64,000 bases of DNA from Volvox africanus (Eukaryota > Chlorophyta > Chlorophyceae > Chlamydomonadales > Volvocaceae). The stretch spans positions 1-64,000 of the forward strand of contig BSDZ01000088.1 of assembly GCA_030268105.1 (NCBI GenBank), in the 5' to 3' direction. The notes under the pieces are model-generated. The model worked only from the letters and a program-made list of their open reading frames with translations, searched no databases and was not told the DNA's origin. This document shows, piece after piece, positions 35,901 through 57,508 of the stretch (position 1 is its first letter; every line of letters begins with the position of its first letter). A program made the translations under genes and the position numbers.

Positions 35901-38471
35901 AGAGAGCGGCATCGGAGCCGTAGCCCTAACCTGGCGCCTACCTGCAGCCCCTCTATTTCCTCCTGGTTCTCCTGAAGGTAAGAGCGATACTCATCCAGCT
36001 TGGCTTGGAGCTCGGATACCTGCTGCTGGAGCCGCTCCTCCTTACATGTATCCCCCTGGCTAAGTTTTGCTGGTTCAGTGCTGTGACTGAGCCGTCCGGG
36101 CCCTCCCGCGAGCTCAACTCGATGAGGCGCGCTGGCGGCCGGACGAGGATGGGTCGCCAGAAGCTCCGCCTGCTCGGACAGCTGTTGATGTGCTGCGTCC
36201 AGAGCTTGTTGCAGAGCTGCCTTCTCACCGCGCAGCGTCTGTTGTCATAGCGGAGGGTCATTCAAACTGGAGGCATGATAGATACAGCGGAGGTCCAGGT
36301 AATGATGTCGAACATCGTGCGCGCCGCACGCGCACCTAAACAGCTGGTGTTACCTGTATAGGTCATTGATGACCAACCTGAACAGGTCATCCACTCGCAA
36401 AGAGGCGCATTGGAAGACATTGAGCTCACAGAACACACGTCAACGTCGCTCGTGACATCAAGTAAGGTGTAGGTGATACCGATCGACCTGATACCACTGA
36501 CAGATGATCGCCTGAATACCTGACCGGTATTACAATAACGCCAACGCACCTGCGCCTCGTGCTGTAACTCGGAGCCTCGAGAAGCCAGGGCAAGTAGCCC
36601 ACGTAAGAGCGTTCCGATTTGCTTGTGACCCAGATTTGTTGGGTCCTGTACAGCTGTGAGCCACAACAGCATACATACAGCAGCTCACAGTTAGACCACT
36701 CCTGCAGAGCGTTGGCAGTGCCGGCCTTAATGCTACCTGCGGGCCCCTTCATACACCTGCAGCAAGCAGTCCACTGACCCCACGCCATTCCCACCTTGGC
36801 AGGGCTCCCAGAATGGCAACGCCCCTCCACCAGGTATTTCGGAAGCTCATCTATGTCCGTAAGTATGCACATTGTCACTCACCCGCGTCGGCCTTCGCGC
36901 GCAGTTCCCGCGTCTCATGGGATAACAAAGGGATGGCGCTCCACTCGTCCTTAAGGCTGTTCAGCGCAGCACCGAATGCTGTGCGCAGCTCTTGCAGCTC
37001 CTGTAGCAATGCCAGAGTGCACAGATAGAGCAAACAAGCACGCCAGCAGCGAATGTGTTCAATAATGAGATCAAAGACCTCGCTCGCTGCACATCGATGG
37101 AGGCTCGGGAGGTTCCGTCACGTTAGGACAAACCGCGAGCCCGGCACGTATACCCATATGACACACGACTCAACAACGTCTCGTTTCGCGCCAATAGCTT
37201 CCAAAAGCCGCCAAAGCCCGTCTTAAGGCCACCAGTGAAGCCCGAAACGGGGATTGCCACGCACCATAGCCGTAGCCTTGGCCTCTTGCAGCTGGTTAAA
37301 CAGAGAATCGGCCTCACGCATCTCAGCATCCCGCTCCATGCGCGCCTTCCGGAGCGCATACTGCAGGCCTTCCAGCACGCCATCGCGACCAATTCCCTGT
37401 GTCGGGCAAAATATTCAGAGGAGAACCTTGCAAATTTACCAACAGAATGAACTGACCTTCCATGTAATCAATTGTTGAACCAATCAGGCACCAATACGCC
37501 TTCGTCACGTACGCATCCCCGCAAAGCCCCTATGCCAGCCAGGCCAGCTCACAAGGGGAGGTCACAGGGGGACAGGTCACTGCTCACCTTGCCAACTTTA
37601 TCCGCCACTGCCGCAAGCTGCTGCTCTAGTTGTTCGTTCTCGGCCTGTTGCGAAACATATATCCAGCGGTTACTTCAACGGATGCATTCGGGGGAAAGGG
37701 AATGCTCATTTGGGATAGAGAACACGTGCAGAACACGATAGGCCCCGTCCTGCCTAACGTCCGGAAGAGTTTAACTTGTACTTGCCTGGCGCGAATAAAG
37801 AGGCTGGGGCGATAGATACAGTGCCAGCGAGATAAAGACCGAGCTTAGCAGGGAACATGGATCAAGGTCTTTCACTTTGTGCTGCCAGACCCCCTTCAAC
37901 ACGTGTGCCGAGCTAAGTCCCCTTGACACCAACTCGGACGCATGTACTGTCAACTGGCTCCTACCCTTAGCAGCAATAACTCTTCCTCTCGGGCCATGTC
38001 CCATATTTGCAACTCCTGGCTCTGTATGACAAGCTTGGTGCGCTCGGTCTCCAGACGGGTTGCCTGCACCGATATTGCATAAACGATTACCCACACCGAT
38101 ATAACTGGTACCGTTATTTATACAGATTACATCCTGCAGCCTAGCCGCAAACTGAATCTGACCCTGGCGGGCGCTGCGCTAGCTTCGTCCTTGCCCTGCC
38201 TCACCGCTGCTTGAATTCCATCTAGTGCTTTGCTCAGTGCCAGATCACCCTGGACGCTCCTGCTTGTTGCGATTGCGAAAAGCTCGGAGGGCAGCTTGAC
38301 GGGCGCCATGTTCGCAGATTGCAACGAGGGCCGTTCAGTGGCAGGGCGGCGCCTCGCCTTCGCGGGACTTGGGCTGGCAACACAGGCCAGCGCTGGCGTT
38401 GAAGTCTGTTCATGTCGTGGAGGTTGCTTTGAAGTCCGTTCGCGGCTGTCTAACGGCTGGCTGTCGCTCAT
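26904..38471 (-). CDS. very large coiled-coil and low-complexity protein, unknown function
   Basis: Not recognised. Exons in transcript order: 38471-38205, 38163-38131, 38063-37965, 37644-37588, 37396-37265, 37001-36883, 36575-36550, 36238-35942, 35717-35352, 35161-33743, 33310-33185, 32363-32215, 31941-29948 and 29725-26904 (stop TAA). All junctions are phase-consistent except within exon 6, where the frame changes once. The product is about 2,640 aa. Residues about 100-1030 are mostly heptad-rich coiled coil full of Glu, Gln, Ala and Arg; the 473-codon exon repeats blocks such as LVEREAALAKELQQRLRE. Residues 1030-2640 are acidic and Ser/Pro/Ala-rich low complexity, with one further helical stretch (QGQLGQLEAKIAELQRQNEALL). 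No membrane segment or enzymatic motif is visible. The layout suits a scaffold at basal body, cytoskeleton or Golgi, but that is only inference. The last two exons look like separate single-exon genes until the exact phase match of their splice sites is noticed. Intron 1 would be only 41 bases and exon 7 only 26. Confidence 0.75.
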
Positions 38472-39516
38472 GATATATTGACTTGCACGGTTTCAACAAA
38501 GGCGCGCTCTAGCAGTCCAAATATGAATTAACCTAGCATTGCATAAAGATCCCATGCGATGACATACTATTTCTAAGGCCAGCACAAAGCCTCCGGGACT
38601 AGAAATTCCCATTCTTCAAGTTTACACACCGAATTCAATTTGAAAAAGTACGCCATCTGATGAGATGTACCGATATGACCTAAGGTTGTCGAAAGTCGCT
38701 CATGATTCGGCGAACAACTAGTTCATGTACGGCATCGGCCCAGACCTGAAAAAGCAAACAATGCATGTAATTGATTTATAAAACCGAAGTTTAGGGCAAG
38801 TGGTACGTGTACATCATATCAACGCTGCGCAAAAGTCCGATTTCTATTTCGTGCAAGTTCCTTTCCCCTGCAATATTCCTACCGCAACAAGAAAATGCGA
38901 ATTTGTCCTCTTATCCAAATTCGCACAATCCGGAGGTGCCCATGTGCAGGCTCCCTGAAACGGGCATCGGTTCTTCGGAGGTTGGCGCAGGTAGCGTTAC
39001 ATCATATCTTTTGCAGGCCCTTCCCGGCAGATGCCATGTATGTCGCATCTAAGTCAGGAATATGAAACTATAATTAATGTATGGCACGAAATTTGTCTTT
39101 AGTGCATCGCTGTGCAGGACCGCAAGGGACCACAGATTCTTGGACCACACGCCCATGAGAGATGAAAAATTTCGCAGCAACTGTTATCATTTCTTTAACA
39201 ACCCCGCCCACATCCCCTAGTTTCCTACAGCTTATTAGGTCTCATCCCGGTGAAATGTAACCTGCCTCTTCCTCGCTTTGCCCCCGAGTACGCAACCTAG
39301 GACCCCTTCCCTCAAGCGGGCCTCTACAGGGCAGGATATCATTTCCCCGTGCCAATCACCGACTCTTTCTTCTGTGGGTCAATCAGCGCCCGTCGTGCCT
39401 ATGGTACTATGCCCTCCCCCAGTTCCGCAACTCGATCATAAAGCAGGTTTCGGTGCTCTCTGCCCATTTCTGGACCCCCTTGCCCTGTCTTGCCTCAATT
39501 GCTTCCTTTTGCACAG
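38472..39516. other. head-to-head spacer between the coiled-coil gene and LHCB7
   Basis: The coiled-coil gene starts leftwards at 38471 and the first recognised LHCB7 exon starts at 39517 rightwards. The start codon, chloroplast transit peptide and promoter of LHCB7 must lie here. No 5' exon could be assigned with confidence. This is a candidate bidirectional promoter. Confidence 0.4.
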
Positions 39517-42500
39517 GGACCCGATGCCCCGGGCCCGGTTTCCAAGACAGATCCTCGCTCCCCGCAGCCACAACAACAACAACAGCAGCAGCAGCAGCAG
39601 CAGCAGCAGTCCGAACCTCAGTCGGGTGTAAGCCCGGAGACATTGACGACGCGCATTGCGAAGCTGGTGGCGGAGGTGGTGGCCTCACCGCTTTTCTACC
39701 TGGTTGCCGGTAAGCGGCCTCGAATGCAACCCATGGGGGTCGATTGCAACCCGTGAAGGGGGCGATTGCTTTTGCGGACGGAAGCGGAACAAACAATGGC
39801 TAATAATGATTTAGGCCGGTCGGTGCCTGTCGAGAGGTAATCATCGGGTCTGAGGTCCGTGCCTGGTATCAGAGAATGTGCGAAGATAGGGTTAGGCGAC
39901 GGGGCGGGGGCCGGAGGGAGGGACTCCTGGGCTCCTTCATATTGTGTGTATAGGGAGGTAAGGAGAGCGGGGGAGGGAGGGGAACGGAGAGGGAGAGCAA
40001 GAGAGGAGTAGACAAAAACAATGGGGTGACGGGAAGGTGGAAGGTGGAGGGTTTGAAGATGGAAGAGGGTCGATGATGGCCGGATTTGGGAAGGCCCCTC
40101 TGGGCCCGGTGCCGGCGTAGGGATATGTCCTCGTGCGGGATGTTGGGTGACTCAACACTCATCATACCTACTGCCGTATGCCCAGATACTGACCTCTGTC
40201 GTATCCACGATACACACTCAACTGCCACTTCCAGACCTCCCCCACATCCCTCTCTTGCCCAAACCTCACCGATATGTTTGGCCCATATAGTTGCTGACTG
40301 ATTCTGTTCTCTCGGCCGTCCTCCCGCGGTGCGTTTTGCGCCGCTTCTGACGCCGCTCGGTCTCACCCTCTGTCCTGATGGCGGCGACGTCGGCGACCAT
40401 CACCACCACCACCATCATCATCACCAACAACCATCACCACCATCATCAACAGCACCAACGATAACCACCAACAATAACCATATCATACCATCGCCACCAA
40501 CAACAACCGCAATCATCAACATAATTATCACCACAACAACCGCCGGCAATAGCCTTTCCCCGCAGGCGTTCTCGCCATCAAGCTGGTCGCCTCGACGGGG
40601 GAGGATGGCGCCACCATTTTTGTCTTCGCGGCGCTGCCCATCACAGCTCTTACAGCTCTTAGCAAAAGCAGCGTCGGCAAGCAGGTGCATTGCGCTACAG
40701 GGGCTACGAACGGTTAGGTCAGGGAAAGAAGATAAGACCCTCTCTCGGAGGCCGTCAGAGGGGCCCTACGATGGGCGCTGTCCTTACGCGGGTTGAGCAC
40801 TCGCTGTGGCCCCAGCGAGTGTACGGAACGAGCGGAGGTTCATGGGTTTCCATTTCCACTGTGCCCGAGCTGTTGCTGTAACCCATCTCCACACCCCGAT
40901 CACCTTCCCACCTGCCCCACCGCTTCTAACGCTGTTTTGAAAACTGCACCATCACCTCCACCACCTCCGCCATCACCACCATCACCACTACAATCACCGC
41001 CACCACAATCACCATCGCTACAGCTACCACCGTCACCCCCACCCAGGTGCAGCAGCAGCTGGAGGCCAAGCTGCCTGAGCTGCAGGCCGGGGCGGAGCGC
41101 CAGCGGCTGGCACACCAACAGGCGCGGGAGCGTAGCAAATGGTATGTGTGATATGAGAGCCACGGAGAAAGTACTGCGTGTATGTGATATGACCGGGGGG
41201 GTGGGGGTCACGAACAATTGGTTAGCCCGGGCGTGTGCACCTTGCGCATCTCTTTGTGAGACCTTTTTCAAATGTTCAGGCTTTTGGGTTCAGCATAATC
41301 GCCGATGTCTGTGTGTGGTGGTCGTGATGCGTGGGGACATGGCATTTGCGATCTAACAGTCCCCCTTGTGAAATGTACCGTAATGACCGCATACTTATGC
41401 CCCGAGAAAGACCAAACGGACTCCACGGATGTCAGACCAGTTTGGCAGTTTTGTCATATGCTGTACGGTGCCGTACCTGGATGCAGGTACGGCACGGGGC
41501 GACCACGGCTACCCGGTCCACTTGGCTCCGCTGAGCACCTGATGGGACAGACAGCGGGGGATGCGGGGTTTGACCCTTTAGGTCTCGCAAGAGAACCCGC
41601 CGCTTTCTCCAGGTACGGAATCGTACACACCGTCCACCGTACAACGCAGTATTTTTCAAATTCATGTACGGTAGCATTTCGTTCCTGACTCGGTCTGGCT
41701 ATGAGTCACGCTGTCACCCACCCTATCGTCTTTGCGTCTTTGCCGGGGATTGAACCCCTTCCGGGGGGTAACAACTCCCCACTTCCAATCAGTTTTGGTG
41801 TCCCGGGTGATCTGGAGTCGTACTTTCCGCTCGTGGCAGGTACCGCGAGGCGGAGCTCCTCCACGCCCGCTGGGCCATGCTGGGGGTGGTGGGCTGTGTG
41901 GTTCCGGAGCTGTTGGCGCTGCGGGGCGTTGACCTGGGGGAGCCGGTTTGGTGGAAGGTGTGCGACTTCGATACTTTGCTATGTGCCCCGTAACACACAT
42001 ACACACAAATACACATGCACACAAACATGCTCCGGCCCTTGTTCCTCGCGGCCCAGACTTAAACCCAAACATTACCAGGATACCGTTGCTTCCGTTACCC
42101 TTAAAGCTTCAACGGATACCGGTCCGGTGGTTTACCAGGGGTTTTCACCGGTTGATTCATGTCATCCCTGGACCCCGACCTCTATCCGAACCCTTAGGTG
42201 GGCGCCTCCAAACTAAGCTCGGACCTGACCCTGAACTGGGGAGGCATTGAGGGCTTCCGGATCGCGGGCAAGCAGGGCATCGGCCTCATCGCCGCATGTC
42301 AGGCGGTGCTCATGGGGGGCCCCGAATACGCCAGGTAAAGGCGAGGGCCCTCAATGGGGGGGTGTGAGGCTGGGTCTCAAATCCAGTGGTGCTAGTGGCG
42401 AGTGCGGCGCCGCATGGGAGGGCGGCTCGGGGAATGGCGTGTATGGGTTTCAAATGGCAGGTGCAGAGTATGAAGCATCGTGTAATGGTCATCAAGTGGG

Positions 42501-43458
42501 CGCTGCTGGGTGTTCTGTCATCTCGGGCGCCGGCACTCGGATGATGGATGGGTACAAGGGTATGATGGGAGGCAGGAAGCAAATGACTAAACCCGCTTGG
42601 TAGGGGTCAAAGCCCCTTACTAAGCGGAGCGCTTTCTGGACCTAACACCTCCCCTCCCAATCCACCTTCTGCTAATCGGATCGCATAAAGTTTGACGGGG
42701 GCTCTTCCTCTTACCCTGAGGGCCTTACCCTGTGGTTGTGTATTACCCACATTTGCCACGTCCCTTGACCGGTTGCGGGGCGCCCATCCCGGTCAGGTAC
42801 GTGGGCATCCGCTCGCTGGAGCCCGTGGGTGTCTTCCTGCCGGGCGAGCAGAATTACCCGGGCGGGGGCCCCTTCGACCCGCTGAACTATGCCGCCGATG
42901 CGGACGGCTTCGTGGATCAGGTGCGTCGTGGTCACGAATCGTTACCCGAGCACACACATACACATACACATACACCTGCATTTACACACGAGTAAACTGT
43001 CCTATGTGTCGGAATTCCTTTTCCCCCCCCCCCACACACACGAGGAAGTACCCTCCGTACGGTACAGGAAAGCGTTAGCCTGGGAGCCCGGCCTGCGGCC
43101 GGGACCGGAAGCCCGGGAAGATTCCCTTCGTGTCCATTAATACACACACGCGGGGTGATTACCCCTTGTTTCTGCATCGGACGCCTCTTTATGCGTTTTA
43201 ACCTCTTGGGGTCTTTTGGTGTTCGTAAACAGGGGATCTCACCCGCTTGCCCGAGTTGAATATCCTGTGCGTTCGGTTGCCCTTACCCAGGCCGTCAAGG
43301 AAATAAAGAACGGGCGTTTGGCGATGCTCGCAATGCTGGGGTTCTTCGCCCAGGCGGCTGTCACCCGTCAAGGCCCCATGCAGAACGTTCTGGACTTCAT
43401 CGCTGACCCAGCCGGCAACAACATTTTCACAAACGTCACACGGCTTCTGCAGAGCTGA
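39517..43458 (+). CDS. LHCB7: LHCB7-type chlorophyll a/b-binding protein
   Basis: A thylakoid light-harvesting protein of the rare Lhcb7 type, which carries an extra N-terminal region before the three-helix LHC core. Exons: 39517-39709, 40566-40684, 41047-41141, 41487-41612, 41840-41957, 42198-42334, 42797-42920 and 43291-43458 (stop TGA); every phase matches and no frame lesion is seen. The first two encode a hydrophobic region (ASPLFYLVA, then [14 protein letters not shown]) and the third a helical linker ([18 protein letters not shown]). The core has GFDPLGL, helix one with [13 protein letters not shown] (chlorophyll-binding Glu and Arg), a middle helix in [22 protein letters not shown], and helix three with [17 protein letters not shown]. 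About 360 residues are seen; the transit peptide exon upstream is missing from the model. A 13-residue Gln run (39571-39609) near the N terminus is species-specific decoration. Assignment to Lhcb7 rather than other LHCs rests on the N-terminal domain and on GGPEYARY and [12 protein letters not shown]. Confidence 0.9.
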
Positions 43459-43871
43459 CATATGCCCTTCATAAAATCTAACCGGACTCAATAGAAGGGG
43501 GGATATGAACCTGTGTTGAGTGAGAGGATTCGGACGGATGAGGGATGTACGGATGCGCGTTGAGGGGACCGGGGGCCCTATGCAGGCAGAGGCTGGCAAA
43601 ACGTGGACAATAGCTGAGGCGCATGGCGTATGGGGATTATTTAGATTTGGTGGAGCTGGCGCGGAGATGAAGCTCAGAGCCGAGGTTGACGCACAGAGAT
43701 GGGTCGAGGAGAGAAGTTAATCCCGTCGCCTGTTTTGGTATGGGTCATGGGCCATTCCGGTCCTTGGCGGAACGCGGTGCAGCAGTTGCTGCTGTAGCCC
43801 TCCGTCGCCATCTCTACACTTTTCTACATATCTATACACTTCTTACGCGCGGTCCAGTGAGGGACGATTAG

Positions 43872-43876
43872 TGTAA
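43872..43876 (+). terminator. TGTAA polyadenylation-type signal of LHCB7
   Basis: TGTAA 414 bases after the LHCB7 stop codon on the same strand; the first such motif seen downstream. Confidence 0.5.
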
Positions 43877-44949
43877 AGGCGTATTTTAATGACCGGCAAC
43901 GCTTAAGGAAACCTTTTGCGAAGCTTACTCGTGGCTCCCTGGAAGTTATGTCGTATGCGCGCATCTAAATCTGTGTACCGTACCTGCAAGAAACGCAGTT
44001 AGGGTTTACATTAAAACTCAATTACTCAAGATCGATAGACAGGTTCAGACCACTTAGTAGCAGGCTATGTGGTTAACTATTTATGCACATGACAAGACGC
44101 AAGGAGGCTAATGGAAGGCGTGCGGGTATAGGGTTACTACCATCGGTGTCCACGATATAGTGATACGTAATCGTTATGGGAGCCAAGTACACAAATATTT
44201 TTAACGATCGCGTTTTTATTAGGGCGGCATGGCTCTTACTCTCTTAGCCTAAAGTGGCGCAATATCGTACCATTCTCGACGAATACCAAAATAATAAACA
44301 AATGACGACCGATTTCATTCCAAAGCACTCAAAATACCTTCCTCCGAAATATTTGGCCTCGCATATGGTTTCCTTGGATTAGGGCTTTTATTGTCAGTCG
44401 GGTGCAGACGGCGCAGCTGCTAAAGAGTCGTACCGTATGATTACTAAAGCTTCTATACACTTGATCAAGGTGAATCCATTCAGATTTCATATCAGATTTT
44501 ATTTTAATAGCGCTATTTACATAATGAATAGTCAATTTCTAGGTTTCCTGTCGCATGCATCGGAAACTGCAGGAACTTTTTTCAGCGCAACCTTCATGTC
44601 GATTAATTATATCAGTTCTTAGAGACATGTTGGTAGTCGCTTATTACAAACTTCCAAAAACACGTTTGATTGGTACTCATGACTTACCAAAGAGAATTCA
44701 GGGCTTTCGGCACCTAAAAGTGGATGCCGACTATTTCTGTCAACAAATTGAACTACCTGTGCGAAGGACAACATGCGTTCCAGAGATTATGTCTTGCAAG
44801 CCTAAGGGTATTCCTTATCAGCAACACGACAGAGCGTCGCAAAAGCTAAATGCGGGATCCTTAGTTTTCTTCCTATTGTCAGTGCGAGAACATTGAGGTA
44901 TAATTCGTAACGCTTTATCGGGACGGACTTTGCCTCAAAGACGACTTCT

Positions 44950-44976
44950 GATTACTGATTACTGATTACTGATTTA
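44950..44976 (+). repeat. GATTACT heptamer tandem repeat in the transporter 5' region
   Basis: Three and a half to four direct copies of GATTACT immediately upstream of the transporter start codon; possibly in its 5' UTR or core promoter. Confidence 0.8.
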
Positions 44977-45026
44977 CATGTGTCCGCTAATTATACCATA
45001 CCATCGAGACTCAATTTATCAATTCG

Positions 45027-56547
<11,521 letters not shown>

Positions 56548-57508
56548 GGGGTCTGCTTCAGTACGGCAGCCCATTGTAGAGTTGATGTGAGGGACGGCGG
56601 GGTAGGGGGGGTGTATTCACGCGGGCTTGGGGCGAGATCAAGTAGCAGCAGCTACTTGTGTTCCATTATGTTGGCCGTACGAGGTGTACGGCTTCGGGTG
56701 GGTTTGGGCCGTACGTCCAGTTCATCCCCCGTCGTCTCTGATTGCGCCCTCCAGCGGGCGGGAGAGATTTCTTGCTTGGCTCACGGCCCTCGCTTTGCGT
56801 GGAATATGAGGCTTTAGTCATACTGATGTCGGATCAAACTTATATTTCTGGGCTCTCTAAACTTGTGATTTGCAGACGTAGTAGTGCGATTGGGTGCAGT
56901 GGTACGATAGTGGTAGAAAGGGTCCGTTTTCGCTTGTTTGATGAACTCTGTTTCCATCATCCCTGCGTTGGTCATTGTTCCGCTGTTTTCTGTGGCGACT
57001 ACATTGCCGAGGTGCTGGTCTTATGAACTGTTGCGGGTCGCAGCAGTGCTGCAGTGTAGGTTGTTGCGCGCAGCTGCCTGTCGGTTTACTTCTAAACCGC
57101 CTCCGACTTCCGTCGTGTTTGACCGTCGTGTTTGACCGCGGGTATGACGGCGACAACACTATATATGCGATTATTAACGGCTATATCCATTGTCTCTAGC
57201 ACGTGATGTCCATTCTCGCACTTACGCACGCAAATTAATTAATTATTTTCTGATGCCTTGCGCGATTTCTTGTGCGCCAGTCGTTACACCAACAGCGGCT
57301 GTTCTATGCGTGCTCTACATAACGCATTCCTAGCTACTACGGCTTCATTCTTCACGACTCAATACGTACGTAATAATGTTAATTGAGTCATGAGTACTTA
57401 CTCCGTTGTTTTGTGGAATATGGAGTATTGAAAGCAATGCTTATTGATGAGGTTGATGTACAGCGGCGGGTGGGTTTTATGCGTGTCGTGACAACCTTCA
57501 CATACAAG
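56548..57508. other. spacer between transporter and BRCA2 homologue
   Basis: Should contain the transporter 3' UTR and the promoter plus any 5' exons of the BRCA2 gene. TACGG/CCGTA words are frequent. No conserved exon was recognised, although the N terminus of BRCA2 is not accounted for elsewhere. Confidence 0.4.

Larger units (their letters stand above)
43459..45026. other. spacer between LHCB7 and the NNP transporter
   Basis: Contains the LHCB7 3' UTR and, at its right end, the promoter and 5' UTR of the transporter. It is noticeably more AT-rich than the flanking genes. A GATTACT tandem (four copies, 44950-44976) lies 50 bases before the transporter ATG. No gene was recognised. Confidence 0.45.

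Noticed and set aside
41730..41820. A tRNA-like T arm (GGGGATTGAACCCC) in an LHCB7 intron
   Set aside because: No matching acceptor, D arm or anticodon stem could be found at tRNA spacing on either strand.
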